A stretch of 64,000 nt of DNA from Microlunatus endophyticus (lineage in GTDB: Bacteria > Actinomycetota > Actinomycetes > Propionibacteriales > Propionibacteriaceae). A program made the position numbers and the translations under genes. Position 1 is the stretch's first letter. The number at the start of each line of letters is the position of its first letter. Shown here in pieces: positions 18,179 through 27,743 of this stretch. The notes beneath the pieces are model-generated. The model ran no database searches and was not told the origin of the DNA. It saw only the letters and a list, made by a program, of their open reading frames with translations. The stretch is taken from positions 496,001 through 560,000 of the forward strand of contig NZ_BMMZ01000002.1 in NCBI RefSeq assembly GCF_014646195.1, given 5' to 3'.

Positions 18179-18706
18179 TCAGAAATCGCCAGCTGCCGCC
18201 CGGGCTCCGGCGAGCAGCCGGGTCAGCTCCCGGCACTGACGCTCGTCCAGGGATCCCAGACCGAACCTGGCGTCGGTGATCACCCTGCTCGCCCGCTCGG
18301 TGACAGCGCGGCCGGCGGCAGTGATCTCGGCCAGCACCGCGCGGCCGTCCTCCGGGTGCCGGTTGCGTACCAGATAGCCGCTGACCTCGAGCCGCTTGAC
18401 CAACGGGGTGACCGAAGTGGCGTGCACCTGCAGCCGCTCACCGATCTTGCCCAGCGGCAGCGCACCTCGCCGGGAGAAGGACAGCAGCACCAGCACCTCG
18501 AAGCGGGCGAAGGTCAGGTCGAGGGGCCGCAACAGATCGTCGAGCCCGGTCAGCAGCAATTGGTGGACCCGCATCAACGAGGTCACGGCCTCCATCCGGT
18601 GCCGCTCGGGCCACTGCTTCTCCCAGCTGCTCGCGGCGGCCGCGATCGGGTCGAACGCGAGCCGGTGTCGATCGGTGGACCTCGGCGGATCGGCGTCGAT
18701 GATCAG
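18179..18706 (-). CDS. MarR-family transcriptional regulator, start codon unusual
   Basis: A winged-helix MarR repressor. The DNA-binding core runs through TFARFEVLVLLSFSRRGALP, LGKIGERLQVHATSVTPLVK (recognition region) and the wing RNRHPEDGRAVLAEIT. The first ATG is at 18595 (138 residues), but in-frame sequence upstream (AFDPIAAAASSWEKQWPERH) looks like the normal N-terminal helix of this subfamily. Between the upstream stop and 18595 there is no ATG, GTG or TTG. A CTG at 18706 overlaps the stop of the preceding gene as CTGA, just after AGGAG; it is used here as the probable start, giving 175 residues. It likely regulates the adjacent mutase. Confidence 0.7.
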   Translation of the reverse strand: MIIDADPPRSTDRHRLAFDPIAAAASSWEKQWPERHRMEAVTSLMRVHQLLLTGLDDLLRPLDLTFARFEVLVLLSFSRRGALPLGKIGERLQVHATSVTPLVKRLEVSGYLVRNRHPEDGRAVLAEITAAGRAVTERASRVITDARFGLGSLDERQCRELTRLLAGARAAAGDF

Positions 18707-19449
18707 CTCCTGTCGTCCCGGTCACCGCGTGGTGCCGATGATCGATAGTCGGCAGCGTCTCGGGCCGACCAGCCGCCCTCCAGCCATTCCTGGTCACCGC
18801 CCGGCTGTCCGGGCTGTTCACCGGTCCGGGCAAGTGAGTCGTCGTCGCCGATCCCGTCACCCGCAGCCGGATCGTCACCGGGAACGTACGGCGTCCGGGG
18901 CGTGCGCGGAGCAGCAGTATTGGCGACCGGACGCATGCTGGACCGCAGGCCGGAACGCTGGATGACTCGCTGGATGGTGAGATCCCGCTCGTCGGGCCGA
19001 GCCACGAAGCGGATGTCGCGCAGCCCCTGGTTCTCGGCGGCCGACTCGAAGACGAAGTGGCCGTAGTTGAGGATCCGTCCCAGCAGCGGTTTGTGCACCG
19101 AGATGTCAAGGATCCGCGACATCGGCATGGTCGCGGTGTGCTGGGAGAAGATGCCGTGCACCCGGAAGACCCGCATATTGGTGATCACGAAGCGGTCCAT
19201 GTGCGCGGCGAGCATCCGGTAGCCGCCGATCGCCAGCAGGACCAGCCCGACACCCAAGGGCAGCCAGGCGATGGCGACCGGGACCCAGAGCGTACAGATC
19301 ATGATCAGGACGCCGAGTAGGCCGAGCACGCCGGGGCCGACGAAGGCCATCGGATGCCGTCGCACCTCGTCGACGACGATCTCACCCTCGTCGGCGATCA
19401 GGTGGTCGCTGACCCGCGGGTCGAACGCTGTTCGCAGGAGGCCGGCCAT
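18703..19449 (-). CDS. Membrane protein with bacterial PH domain
   Basis: A 248-residue protein. A short cytoplasmic N-terminus is followed by two adjacent membrane helices (about 35-55 and 58-80, FVGPGVLGLLGVLIMICTLW...). A bPH2/YdbT-type PH domain follows, with the typical RFVITNMRVFRVHGIFSQ and PMSRILDISVHKPLLGRIL segments. The C-terminal 80 residues are Pro/Gly/Asp-rich and probably disordered. The function is unknown. Its stop overlaps the proposed CTG of the MarR gene. Confidence 0.8.
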   Translation of the reverse strand: MAGLLRTAFDPRVSDHLIADEGEIVVDEVRRHPMAFVGPGVLGLLGVLIMICTLWVPVAIAWLPLGVGLVLLAIGGYRMLAAHMDRFVITNMRVFRVHGIFSQHTATMPMSRILDISVHKPLLGRILNYGHFVFESAAENQGLRDIRFVARPDERDLTIQRVIQRSGLRSSMRPVANTAAPRTPRTPYVPGDDPAAGDGIGDDDSLARTGEQPGQPGGDQEWLEGGWSARDAADYRSSAPRGDRDDRS

Positions 19450-19486
19450 GGTTCGCGGATCAACTCGTCAGGTCAGGCTGACCGGA

Positions 19487-19651
19487 TCACGATGTCAGTG
19501 AGGTGAAGAAGGTCATCACCGCGTCGAGGCCGTTGCCGACCGCTCCGAAGGCGCTCTTGACCGCGTCCGCCGCGTCCGTCGGACGGGTGAACAGGTAGAA
19601 GAGGGCGAAGATCACCACGACCGCGACAACAAGCCGCTTGATCCACTTCAT
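19487..19651 (-). CDS. Small single-pass membrane protein
   Basis: A 54-residue ORF (MKWIKRLVVAVVVIFALFYL...), with basic residues, one transmembrane helix (about 7-21) and a short amphipathic tail with repeated Ala/Asp. It has a good Shine-Dalgarno (GGAGGAG) ahead of the ATG and GC-rich third positions, so it is probably real. No family is recognised. It lies between MeaB and the PH-domain protein on the same strand. Confidence 0.6.
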   Translation of the reverse strand: MKWIKRLVVAVVVIFALFYLFTRPTDAADAVKSAFGAVGNGLDAVMTFFTSLTS

Positions 19652-19813
19652 GCCCGACTCCTCCGGTTGCCCACCTCTCGCGGGACGAACTGCTGAGCAC
19701 TGTTCTACCGTCAGCGGACACCCGCGGCACGCAGGCCACGCCGGACGCGACGCGGATCTGCCGATCCTTGAGCAGAAACTGCCGGACCGCTGGGCTAAAC
19801 GCTGGTCGAGGAC

Positions 19814-20815
19814 TCAGCTCTGGCCGATGTCGCCGATCACCTGATCGGCAGCGCTGAACGCGTCGAGCCGGCCGTCGCGGACCGCCGCCGCCAGTTCGTC
19901 CAGAACTGCGCCGCGGCGGCTGTGCATGCGCTGCTGCAGGAACGCCAGCGCCAGCGACTCGACCTCCGAGCGGGCCCGTTCGAGTCGCCGCCGCTGCCAG
20001 CTGCCATCTGCCTCGGTGTGCGCGCGGTGCTTGTCGAGGGTGGCGACCAGGTCGTCGATGCCCTCGTTGCGGGCCGCGACGGTCCGGACGATCGGCGGCT
20101 TCCAGTCCTGCGGCGCTCGCTCGGTCATGGCGATCATTGTGCGCAGTTCCCGGACCAGGGACTGGGTGCCGTCCCGGTCGGCCTTGTTGACCACGAACAG
20201 GTCGCCGATCTCCAGCACGCCCGCCTTCGCCGCCTGGATGCCGTCGCCCATGCCCGGTGACAACAGCACGACGGTGCTATCCGCGGAGTCGGCCACCTCG
20301 ACCTCCGACTGCCCGACACCGACGGTTTCCAGCAGGACCACATCACAACCGGCGGCATCGAAGACCCGCAGGGCCTGGGGGGCCGCGACCGACAAGCCGC
20401 CGAGGTGCCCGCGAGAGGCCATCGACCGGATGAAGACGCCGTCATCGAGGGCGTGCTGCTGCATCCGCACCCGGTCACCGAGCAAGGCTCCCCCGGTGAA
20501 CGGCGAGGACGGGTCGAATGCCAGTACGCCGACCCGGAGTCCGCGGGCCCGGTAGGCGCCGATCAGCGCTGCCGTCGTCGTCGACTTGCCGACACCGGGC
20601 GGGCCGGTCAGGCCGATCACATGCGCCCTGCCGGTGTCGGAGGCCAGTTCGGCCATCAGCGGTCGGAGGGCGTACGAATCGTTCTCCACGGCGCTGATCA
20701 ACCGCGCCACCGCTCGCGGGCGTCCGGTGCGAGCTGCCGCCACCAGGGCCTGCAGCGCCTCGACGTACGGCTCCGGATGGGAATCAGGGTGGGATTCCGG
20801 GTGCGCAGCGCTCAT
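19814..20815 (-). CDS. meaB: MeaB/ArgK-type G3E GTPase, chaperone of acyl-CoA mutase
   Basis: A 333-residue P-loop GTPase that loads and protects adenosylcobalamin in methylmalonyl-CoA or isobutyryl-CoA mutases. Walker A is GPPGVGKST (71-79); the switch region [16 protein letters not shown] and the guanine-specificity NKAD are present. The N-terminus has a short HPxSHPxSHPEP repeat. The start overlaps the thiolase stop as ATGA, so the two are translationally coupled. Proximity to the mutase suggests that mutase is its client, although a methylmalonyl-CoA mutase elsewhere could share it. Confidence 0.92.
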   Translation of the reverse strand: MSAAHPESHPDSHPEPYVEALQALVAAARTGRPRAVARLISAVENDSYALRPLMAELASDTGRAHVIGLTGPPGVGKSTTTAALIGAYRARGLRVGVLAFDPSSPFTGGALLGDRVRMQQHALDDGVFIRSMASRGHLGGLSVAAPQALRVFDAAGCDVVLLETVGVGQSEVEVADSADSTVVLLSPGMGDGIQAAKAGVLEIGDLFVVNKADRDGTQSLVRELRTMIAMTERAPQDWKPPIVRTVAARNEGIDDLVATLDKHRAHTEADGSWQRRRLERARSEVESLALAFLQQRMHSRRGAVLDELAAAVRDGRLDAFSAADQVIGDIGQS

Positions 20816-22011
20816 GCGCCGGGCCGGGTGATGATCAAGGCGTCACCCTGCCCGCCACCGCCACAGAGGGCGGCCGCGGCCGTCCCGCCGCCGCGACGCT
20901 TGAGGGCATAGGCCAGATGCAGCACCAGCCGCGCGCCGGACATCCCGATCGGGTGCCCGACGGCGATCGCGCCGCCGTCGACGTTGAGCTTCTGCTCGAT
21001 CTCCTCCGGGCTCAGTCCCAGCGCCCGGGCGCTGGCCACACCCACGGCGGCGAACGCCTCGTTGATCTCGATCAGGTCCAGGTCGCCGACGCCGATCCCC
21101 GCCTTCTTGCAGGCGGCCTCGATGGCGTTGGCGGGTTGAAGCTGCAGCGATGAGTCCGGTCCGGCCACCATCCCGTGGGCACCGATCTCGGCCAGCACCG
21201 GCAACCCGAGCCGTTCGGCCGCCTGCTTGTCGGCGATCACCAGGGCGGCCGCGCCGTCGGAGATCGGGCTCGCCGATCCGGCGGTGATCGTCCCGTCCGG
21301 CGCGAAGGCCGGCCGCAGCCGGGCCAACGTCTGAACGGTCGAATCCGGCCGTACGCCCTCGTCGGTGCTGACGACGAGGTCCTCGCCGCGACGCTGCGGA
21401 ACCGGGACGTCGACGATCTCCTCGGCCAGCGTCCCGTCGGCGATCGCCCGGGCGGCCAGCTGGTGCGAGCGGGCCGCGAAGGCGTCCTGGTCCTCGCGGC
21501 TCACCGCGACCGGTCCGGTGTTCTGCTGTTCGGTCAGGGCGCCCATCGGCTGGTCGGTGAAGGCGTCCCACAGGCCGTCATAGTCCATGTGGTCACGCAG
21601 CGTGACGTCGCCGTACTTGAAACCTCGTCGCGAGCGGGGCAGCAGGTGCGGGACATTGGTCATCGACTCCATGCCACCGGCGACGACGATCTCGCACTCG
21701 CCGGCCCGGATCAGCTGGTCAGCCAGGGCCACCGCGTTCAGCCCGGACAGGCACACCTTGTTGATGGTCAGCGACGGCACCGACATGCCGATGCCGCCCT
21801 TGACTGCGGCCTGACGGGCCGGCAGCTGGCCGGCTCCGGCCTGCAGCACCTGGCCCATGATCACGTACTCGACCTGGTCCGGTCGGACGCCAGAACGTTC
21901 CAGGGCGGCGGCGATCGCGATGCCGCCGAGATCGGTGGCCGACAAGCCCTGCAGCCCGCCAAGCAGCCTGCCGATCGGCGTCCGAGCTCCGCCGACGATC
22001 ACCGATGTCAT
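20812..22011 (-). CDS. Acetyl-CoA C-acetyltransferase (thiolase)
   Basis: A 399-residue degradative/biosynthetic thiolase that condenses two acetyl-CoA to acetoacetyl-CoA or cleaves beta-ketoacyl-CoA. Visible catalytic residues are nucleophile Cys87 ([11 protein letters not shown]), His353 ([11 protein letters not shown]) and Cys383 ([11 protein letters not shown]); NEAFAAV is also present. The ATG at 22011 sits behind GGAGGATGTC and gives the standard N-terminus ([15 protein letters not shown]). It is coupled to meaB. The pair with Rv1323 (fadA4) in the syntenic mycobacterial region supports acetoacetyl-CoA thiolase. Confidence 0.92.
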   Translation of the reverse strand: MTSVIVGGARTPIGRLLGGLQGLSATDLGGIAIAAALERSGVRPDQVEYVIMGQVLQAGAGQLPARQAAVKGGIGMSVPSLTINKVCLSGLNAVALADQLIRAGECEIVVAGGMESMTNVPHLLPRSRRGFKYGDVTLRDHMDYDGLWDAFTDQPMGALTEQQNTGPVAVSREDQDAFAARSHQLAARAIADGTLAEEIVDVPVPQRRGEDLVVSTDEGVRPDSTVQTLARLRPAFAPDGTITAGSASPISDGAAALVIADKQAAERLGLPVLAEIGAHGMVAGPDSSLQLQPANAIEAACKKAGIGVGDLDLIEINEAFAAVGVASARALGLSPEEIEQKLNVDGGAIAVGHPIGMSGARLVLHLAYALKRRGGGTAAAALCGGGGQGDALIITRPGA

Positions 22012-22049
22012 GACATCCTCCTGTCGCGTTGGCGCCCTCCTTGAGAACC

Positions 22050-23201
22050 TTAGGCGCAGCCCGGCGGATTTCCCATCGTGCGCCCCGCGATCACAACCTG
22101 GAGCGGACGCAGGTCCGCATCGGTGACCAGCAGGTCCGCACGCGCACCCGGCTCGAGCCCGCCCCGGTCGGACAGTCCGAGGATCCCGGCGGGGATCGAG
22201 GTCGCCATCGCAAGGAGATCTGCGGGCTCGAAGGGCGTTTGGGCCATTGCCCACGACAGGCAGTCCAGCAGCGAGCTGCCGGATCCGGCATTCAATGCCG
22301 TCCCGGTGAGCCGCAGAGCGCCGTCCGGATCGACCGTCACCGACCCGCCGACAGGAGTGGCGTAGTCGCCGGGCGGGCAGTGCGCCAGTGCCGCCGCATC
22401 GCTGACCAGCAGCGTCCGGCCCGGACCCTTGGCCCGGATCATGGCGGTCACCGTGTCGGCATCCAGGTGATGCCCGTCGGTGATCAATCCGGCGGTCAGC
22501 CGGTCGTCGGCGAGTTGGGCCCACAGGTAGTTGGGGTGCCGGGGCAGCTGCGGATGGGCGCCGTTGCCGAGGTGGGTGGACAGCGTCGCCCCCGCCGCGG
22601 CCGCGCGATGGACCTGCGCCGGCGTCGCCGCGGTGTGGCCGAGCGACACCAGGACGCCGGCCGCCGTCGCGGCCCGGATGTATTCGATGCTGCCCGGCCG
22701 TTCGGGGCCGAGGGTGACGATCCGCAGCAGACCACCGGAGACCTCAAGCCAGTCGGCCAGCTCGGCGGGATCCGGATCCCGGAGCCACTCGGCGGCATGC
22801 GCCCCGCGGGCGCCGTCCTCGGCCGAGATCGACGGGCCTTCGACGTGGATCCCAGCGACACAGCGGGCCACCATCGGGTCCTGTTCGCAGGCCGACCGGA
22901 TCACGCCCAGAGCGCGGCGGATCCGGTCCGGGGAGCCGCTGATGATCGTCGGGCAGTAGGTCGTCGTGCCCTCGGCAACAAGCGACCGGGTCAGCGCGCC
23001 GACCACCTCGACCGAGATGTCCTCGGCGTTGACATCCGCGCCGGCGAAACCGTTGATCTGACAGTCGACAAGTCCCGGCAGCACGAGCTGACCAGGATCG
23101 TACGAGAGCGGCTCGATGTGGGTGATCAGCTCGCCCTCGATCGTCACCCGGACGGCCGGGCCGCCGGGCACCCGGCCCTCGATGGTGGCGATCTGGGTCA
23201 C
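22050..23201 (-). CDS. nagA: N-acetylglucosamine-6-phosphate deacetylase-like amidohydrolase
   Basis: A 383-residue metal-dependent amidohydrolase. Features are the entry loop [20 protein letters not shown], the metal-ligand motif [10 protein letters not shown], histidines in SLGHTAAT and STHLGNGAH, the substrate loop ITDGHHL, and the catalytic Asp in [10 protein letters not shown]. NagA removes acetate from GlcNAc-6-phosphate during amino-sugar catabolism. The [10 protein letters not shown] loop departs from the usual HLFNAM, so the exact substrate is uncertain. The GTG at 23201 has AGGAG upstream with 7-nt spacing. It diverges from the epimerase gene. Confidence 0.75.
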   Translation of the reverse strand: MTQIATIEGRVPGGPAVRVTIEGELITHIEPLSYDPGQLVLPGLVDCQINGFAGADVNAEDISVEVVGALTRSLVAEGTTTYCPTIISGSPDRIRRALGVIRSACEQDPMVARCVAGIHVEGPSISAEDGARGAHAAEWLRDPDPAELADWLEVSGGLLRIVTLGPERPGSIEYIRAATAAGVLVSLGHTAATPAQVHRAAAAGATLSTHLGNGAHPQLPRHPNYLWAQLADDRLTAGLITDGHHLDADTVTAMIRAKGPGRTLLVSDAAALAHCPPGDYATPVGGSVTVDPDGALRLTGTALNAGSGSSLLDCLSWAMAQTPFEPADLLAMATSIPAGILGLSDRGGLEPGARADLLVTDADLRPLQVVIAGRTMGNPPGCA

Positions 23202-23263
23202 GCGGTGTCTCCTGCCGGTCTGGTCGGATCTCGGGCACCAGCCTAGGAGTACGAGCACCCGAC

Positions 23264-23305
23264 GATGCGGGCAGACTGATGCGGGCAGACTGATGCGGGC
23301 AGACT
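23264..23305 (+). repeat. Three perfect 14-bp tandem repeats forming the epimerase promoter
   Basis: GATGCGGGCAGACT occurs three times head to tail (23264-23277, 23278-23291, 23292-23305). The last six bases of each unit, CAGACT, fit a NANNNT -10 box; the third copy is 6 nt before the epimerase ATG at 23312. The repeat thus multiplies a -10-like element at 14-bp intervals. Confidence 0.85.
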
Positions 23306-23311
23306 GTTGAC

Positions 23312-23803
23312 ATGACTCATGACCTGGTGCCCGGCGCCCTCGGCGCAGCCGGACTCGCCGCGGAAGTCGAGGCCGTCGACCACGTCGGGGTGGCAACCGC
23401 CGACCTGGACGCGACGATCGCCTTCTACCGCGACGCCTTCGGCATGGTGGAGGTGCATCGCGAGGAGAATCCCGATCAGCAGGTCGTCGAGGCGATGCTG
23501 GCGCCGGGCGGGGAATCGGAAGTCCCCGGGGCCACCCGGATCCAGGTGCTGGCGCCGCTGGCGCCGACATCGACGATCGCCAGATTCCTCGACCGTTCCG
23601 GGCCCGGTCTGCAGCAACTGGCCCTGCGCGTCCGCGACCTGGATGCCTTGTCGGCGCGGTTGCGGGCGCTCGGGCTGCGGCTGCTCTACGACGAACCCCG
23701 GATCGGGACCGCTGGTTGCAAGATCAACTTCCTGCACCCGAAGGACGCCGGAGGGGTCCTGATCGAGTTGGTCGCAGCGGCACCGGAATCCCTTGGCAGA
23801 TAA
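23312..23803 (+). CDS. mce: Methylmalonyl-CoA epimerase
   Basis: A 163-residue glyoxalase/VOC-fold enzyme that interconverts the 2R and 2S forms of methylmalonyl-CoA between propionyl-CoA carboxylase and mutase. It has two beta-alpha-beta modules, with the metal ligand His in VEAVDHVGVAT and Glu in GVLIELVAA near the C-terminus. The second-module ligand region reads GPGLQQLALRV, with Gln where the Propionibacterium enzyme has His; a Gln-Gln version is also recalled for M. tuberculosis Rv1322A. The ATG at 23312 follows a CAGACT box by 6 nt and lacks a Shine-Dalgarno. The matching methylmalonyl-CoA mutase is not in the window. Confidence 0.88.
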   Translation: MTHDLVPGALGAAGLAAEVEAVDHVGVATADLDATIAFYRDAFGMVEVHREENPDQQVVEAMLAPGGESEVPGATRIQVLAPLAPTSTIARFLDRSGPGLQQLALRVRDLDALSARLRALGLRLLYDEPRIGTAGCKINFLHPKDAGGVLIELVAAAPESLGR

Positions 23804-23856
23804 GCGATCCGAAACGGCGCGGGGTACCGGGAAGAGATTGCCACGGAGGGTACGGT

Positions 23857-25242
23857 ATGGGTTCGAACATACCCGCAGGTGACCTTGAGGATCGCATGTC
23901 TACTTCGGACGAATCGACCGGCCTCGATCTCTTCGACGAGAAGGCCAGTGCCGTCGGAAACTTCCCCACGGCGCTGCGTGGCTATGACCGCAGCGCCGTT
24001 GACGATTACGTACGCGGACTCGAGGGCAGGGTCCTCCAGGCCGGTCGACAGGATGCCGTCGCCCAGCGCCGGATCGCCGACCTCCAGGACCGGATCGACG
24101 CCCTGCAGAAAGAGCTCGACGACCGCCCGCCGGGCGAGGTCGACTACACCAGCCTGGGCGCGCGCGCCGGACACATCCTGAAGATGGCCGAGGAGCAGTC
24201 CCAGGAGATGCTCGATCAGGCCAACCGGGACGCCAACCAGCTCCGCGACGATGGTGCCCGGGATGCCGAGCGGCTGCGCCAGCAGGCCGAGGCCGATGGT
24301 GAGCAGATCCGCCGCAACGGCCGCGCCGAGTTGGAGAAGCTGCGCCAGCGGGCCACCGAGGAGGCCCAGGCGGAGGTCGAGCGGGCCCGGACCGAGGCCC
24401 AGGCCGTCGGCGCCGCCGCCGAGCGGGAGGTCGAGGCGCTGCGCCGGCAGGCCCAGCACGACGCCGATGCGACCCGGCAGAGCGGCTATCTCGAGGGCGA
24501 ACAACTCAAGCACAATGCCGAGAGCGAGGCCGCCCAGATCCGTAAGCAGATCGCCGAGGAGCGCGAGGCCGCCACGGCGGAGCTGAAGAAGATGCACCAG
24601 GAGTCGGTGACCGCGACCGGCAAGCTGCTGGCCGAGGCAACCGAGCACCACCAGCAGGCCGGTGAGCGGCTCGCGGCCGACATCGCGGCCGGAGCCACGA
24701 CCCGGACCCAGGCCAAGGCCGAGGCGGAGAAGATCGTCCTGGACGCCAAGGAGGAGGCCGACCGGGTGCTCGCCGCGGCCAAGAAGCAGGCCGAGCGGAT
24801 CACCCAGCGGACCCACCAGGAATTCGAATGGCGCAAGGAGCAACTGCGCCGCGAGACCGAGAATCTGCTGCAGCGCAAGCAGGCCGTACTGAACCAGTTG
24901 CAGAGTCTGTCCGCGCTCGCCTCGCAGAGCGCCGCCGACCTGCCCGCGATGCAGCAGCCACTGGCCGATCTGTCCCAGGATCTGGAGGAGTTCGCCGACG
25001 ATCCCCAGGCCGAGCCGATAGCTCCCGAGGATCCGACGCTCGCCGACGCCGAAGCCCCTGCGACCGAGCCGGAGGCACCGGTCGACACGGACCAGCAGAC
25101 TGAGACCGACCAGCAGACTGAGACCGACCAGGAGACTGAGGAGGAACCGAGTGCCTCCGATGACACAGCCGATGAGGACGACGACCAGGAGCCGACGATC
25201 AGCGTTCCCGGCGCGCGCGGACCTGGCGCCGCGAAGTCCTGA
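23857..25242 (+). CDS. DivIVA/Scy-like coiled-coil protein
   Basis: A 461-residue protein. A short DivIVA-like N-terminal module (FPTALRGYDRSAVDDYVRGLEGRV) precedes about 320 residues of continuous coiled coil rich in Ala, Glu, Gln and Arg with heptad spacing. An acidic, repetitive, probably disordered tail follows (TDQQTETDQQTETDQ). Proteins of this build in Streptomyces (Scy, FilP, annotated cellulose-binding protein) organise polar growth; a scaffold role at the membrane or cell pole is inferred. Two starts are possible: ATG 23857 behind GGAGGG and ATG 23896 behind GAGG. An inverted repeat (GGTATG...CATACC, 23854-23873) covers the first ATG, so the second may be used. Confidence 0.8.
   Translation: MGSNIPAGDLEDRMSTSDESTGLDLFDEKASAVGNFPTALRGYDRSAVDDYVRGLEGRVLQAGRQDAVAQRRIADLQDRIDALQKELDDRPPGEVDYTSLGARAGHILKMAEEQSQEMLDQANRDANQLRDDGARDAERLRQQAEADGEQIRRNGRAELEKLRQRATEEAQAEVERARTEAQAVGAAAEREVEALRRQAQHDADATRQSGYLEGEQLKHNAESEAAQIRKQIAEEREAATAELKKMHQESVTATGKLLAEATEHHQQAGERLAADIAAGATTRTQAKAEAEKIVLDAKEEADRVLAAAKKQAERITQRTHQEFEWRKEQLRRETENLLQRKQAVLNQLQSLSALASQSAADLPAMQQPLADLSQDLEEFADDPQAEPIAPEDPTLADAEAPATEPEAPVDTDQQTETDQQTETDQETEEEPSASDDTADEDDDQEPTISVPGARGPGAAKS
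25090..25140 (+). repeat. 18-bp tandem repeat in the coiled-coil protein's tail
   Basis: GACCAGCAGACTGAGACC occurs at 25090-25107 and 25108-25125, followed by a partial variant to 25140. It encodes DQQTET repeats in frame. Confidence 0.85.
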
Positions 25243-25278
25243 CAGCTACAAGTCCTGACAGCTACAAGTCCTGACAGC
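25234..25278 (+). repeat. 16-bp tandem repeat across the stop codon of the coiled-coil gene
   Basis: AAGTCCTGACAGCTAC occurs at 25234-25249 and 25250-25265, with 13 bp of a third copy to 25278. The first copy contains the TGA stop (25240-25242). The array fills the convergent gap before nucS. Confidence 0.85.
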
Positions 25279-25286
25279 GGGAAAGA

Positions 25287-25994
25287 CTAGAAGAGCCGCT
25301 CGTCGGCGTTGTCCATCCCGCGCAAGGCGTCGTAATCGACGGTCACGCAGGTGATACCGCGGTCACCGGCCAGGACGCGTGCCTGCGGCTTGATCTGCTG
25401 GGCGGCGAAGACGCCGCGGACATCGCCGAGCAGCGGATCGCGGCGCATCAGTTCCAGGTACCGGGTCAGCTGCTCGACCCCGTCGATCTCCCCGCGGCGT
25501 TTGACCTCGACCGCGACATAGCCGCCGTCGGCATCCCGGCAGAGCAGGTCGACCGGGCCGATGGCGGTCATGTGCTCGCGGCGTACCAGCGTCCAGCCCT
25601 TCCCGAAGGTCTGCGGATGTTCGGCCAGCAGCGCCTGCAGATGGGCCTCGACTCCGTCCTTCTGCAGCCCGGGGTCGACACCCAACTCGTGGCTGGAATC
25701 CTGCAACACCTCGCCCAGCGCGACCTGCAGGGTGTCGCCGTCGCGCCCCTTGACCTCCCAGACCGCGGTCAACTCCCGTCCCAGTCCGTCGGCCAGGTCT
25801 CCCACGGCGTCGGCGGGCAGTTCGGTCAGCGCACACGGCGGGCTCATCCAGTTCAGCGGCTTGTACGCCCGGTCGTCGGCGTGGATCGACACCGACCCAT
25901 CCGCCTTGATCAGGATCAGCCGCTTGGCCATCGGCAGATGGGCGGTCAACCGCCCGGCGTAATCGACCTGGCACTCCGCAACCACCAAACGCAC
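25287..25994 (-). CDS. nucS: Endonuclease NucS (EndoMS), non-canonical mismatch repair
   Basis: Cuts both strands at G-T, G-G and T-T mismatches; it replaces MutS/MutL in most actinobacteria. The N-terminal DNA-binding domain contains [14 protein letters not shown] and [20 protein letters not shown]. The C-terminal RecB-like nuclease has [20 protein letters not shown] (Asp, Glu, Lys catalytic set) and QLTRYLE. It ends ADERLF, a likely sliding-clamp binding peptide. The GTG at 25994 (235 residues) is preferred over ATG 26018: it matches the mycobacterial N-terminus (VRLV) and lies 7 nt after TAGGGT, a leaderless promoter. Syntenic with Rv1321 (from memory). Confidence 0.94.
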   Translation of the reverse strand: MRLVVAECQVDYAGRLTAHLPMAKRLILIKADGSVSIHADDRAYKPLNWMSPPCALTELPADAVGDLADGLGRELTAVWEVKGRDGDTLQVALGEVLQDSSHELGVDPGLQKDGVEAHLQALLAEHPQTFGKGWTLVRREHMTAIGPVDLLCRDADGGYVAVEVKRRGEIDGVEQLTRYLELMRRDPLLGDVRGVFAAQQIKPQARVLAGDRGITCVTVDYDALRGMDNADERLF

Positions 25995-26049
25995 GAGGCA
26001 GACCCTAGCCGTCGCCATCCGGTTCCGCGATCCGCCATCGGGCCACGGG

Positions 26050-26877
26050 CTACGCCGACGCCCCGGTGTAGTGCCGCAAGGCGTACTTCCAGAAGGCTCG
26101 GGCAGCTGCGAAGAACAGAGCGGCCACCGCGGCGGAGCCGAGCACGAGCCACCCGCTCAGCCCGCCGGCGAGCGCCTGCGCGGGGACGGTGACCGCAAGG
26201 CCGACCGGAATGATCAGGCTCAATACGATCCGCATCCAGCCGGGAAAGACGGCCAGCGGCCAGCGACCCGCCTGGCCGAAGACGGCCGAGAACACCACCA
26301 GGATGTTGTCCACCTTGACCCACCAGAAGGCGCAGGTGCCCAACAGCGTCAGGAACGAGTAGACGATCACCGCGCCGAAGACCAGGGTCAGGCAGAAGTA
26401 GAGCCATTGCAGCGGCCCGATCGTGGTCCCCATCCGAAGACTGGCATAGCCGACGATGCCCGCACCGAACACGATGTTGAGCGCCTGCGCCGGCGAGACC
26501 ACAGCCACGCTCGCCAACAACTGGGAATCTGCGGGCTTGGTCAGCGTGAAATCGAAGGTGCCCAGCCGGATGCCCTCCATCAGCTGCTGCAGAGACGGCT
26601 GGATCACCATCGCGATCAGACCGGACAGGATGGTGTAGACGCCGATCAGGGCGATCAGCCCGGACGGGGTCCAGCCGCCCAGATTGCTGGTGTTGGCGAA
26701 GATCACCGCGATCCCGACGAACTGGGTCGCCAGGGTGATCACATTGGCGAGGGCGACGAAGAACTCGCCGCGATACTGAGCCACGTTGAGGACGCCGAGC
26801 CGGAGATAGGTCGCCACGATCGTCCAGCCGTGCGCCAGCCGACCGCGCCCAGCAACGCCGCCGAGTTCCTGGCTCAT
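26050..26877 (-). CDS. ABC-2 type exporter permease (second subunit)
   Basis: A 275-residue membrane protein with six predicted helices, of the ABC-2/DUF990 type ([44 protein letters not shown]-like coupling region). It forms a heterodimeric channel with the preceding permease. The ATG at 26877 overlaps the stop of that gene as ATGA, so the three ABC genes are tightly coupled. The substrate is unknown; related systems are annotated as viologen or drug exporters. Confidence 0.85.
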   Translation of the reverse strand: MSQELGGVAGRGRLAHGWTIVATYLRLGVLNVAQYRGEFFVALANVITLATQFVGIAVIFANTSNLGGWTPSGLIALIGVYTILSGLIAMVIQPSLQQLMEGIRLGTFDFTLTKPADSQLLASVAVVSPAQALNIVFGAGIVGYASLRMGTTIGPLQWLYFCLTLVFGAVIVYSFLTLLGTCAFWWVKVDNILVVFSAVFGQAGRWPLAVFPGWMRIVLSLIIPVGLAVTVPAQALAGGLSGWLVLGSAAVAALFFAAARAFWKYALRHYTGASA

Positions 26878-27743
26878 GCGCCCACCGCCGAATATCGCCG
26901 TACGGCCCGGGACCAGACGAGCCGCAGCAGTCCGAACGCCGCAGCGACCCAGACGGCCTGCACTCCGTAGCCGTACAGGATCGACGCACCGGTGGTGCGG
27001 CCCATCGCGATGTTGGCCACGAATGCCTGGGTCCACGGGAACGGCGACCAGTTGGCGATCGCCGCGATCAGCGGCGGGAACACCGTCAGCGGTGCGAAAC
27101 CGCCGCTGAGGAAGGTCTGCACCGACATGTAGAAGTTGTTCAGCGCCGTGGTCTTGGTCAGCCAGAACGCACTGAGGGCGAGGACCCATTCGATCATGAA
27201 CCGCAGCACCGCGCCGCCGACCAGGGCCGGCACCGAGGCGACGAGCTGCAGCGGATCCATGCCCGAGAGATCGCCGCGGAAGGCGACGATCAGGATCACC
27301 ATCGCGGGCAGGATGCCGATCAGGCCGATCATCTTGTAGGCGACGTTGTCGCTGATGTCCTTGTGGATGGGATGGATCGGCCGCAGCAGCAGCGGGGAGA
27401 ACGTGCCCTCCCTGACCCGCCACTCGAACTCCCACATCAGCCAGATGAAGGTCAGGTGGTTGACCAGCATCATGATCGCGAAATAGGTGACGAACCGGCC
27501 GGCGGTGTAGCCGCCGACCATCCCGGTCGGACCTGCGACCGTGCGCCAGACGACGATCATCACGATCGGCTGGATGACCGAGGTGACCACCCAGATCCCC
27601 ACCGAGCCGCGATAGGCGACATTCACGGCGACCGACGCGGCGAACTCGCCGCGGTAGTACTGCCGCAGCGCGCGCCAGGAGAACCGGCTGAAATCCGGTG
27701 CCGGCTCCAGCTGGTCCGGTCTCGTACGACTCGGTGCTGTCAC
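26874..27743 (-). CDS. ABC-2 type exporter permease (first subunit)
   Basis: A 289-residue membrane protein with about six helices and a coupling region WEFEWRVREGTFSPLLLRPIHP typical of this permease pair. It starts at GTG 27743, overlapping the ATPase stop as GTGA, and ends overlapping the second permease. The N-terminal 40 residues are cytoplasmic and amphipathic. The substrate is unknown. Confidence 0.87.
   Translation of the reverse strand: MTAPSRTRPDQLEPAPDFSRFSWRALRQYYRGEFAASVAVNVAYRGSVGIWVVTSVIQPIVMIVVWRTVAGPTGMVGGYTAGRFVTYFAIMMLVNHLTFIWLMWEFEWRVREGTFSPLLLRPIHPIHKDISDNVAYKMIGLIGILPAMVILIVAFRGDLSGMDPLQLVASVPALVGGAVLRFMIEWVLALSAFWLTKTTALNNFYMSVQTFLSGGFAPLTVFPPLIAAIANWSPFPWTQAFVANIAMGRTTGASILYGYGVQAVWVAAAFGLLRLVWSRAVRRYSAVGA

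Noticed and set aside
23854..23873. LexA (SOS) box suggested by TTCGAACATACC
   Set aside because: The half-sites do not match the actinobacterial CGAAC-N4-GTTCG pattern; kept only as an inverted repeat at the coiled-coil gene start.
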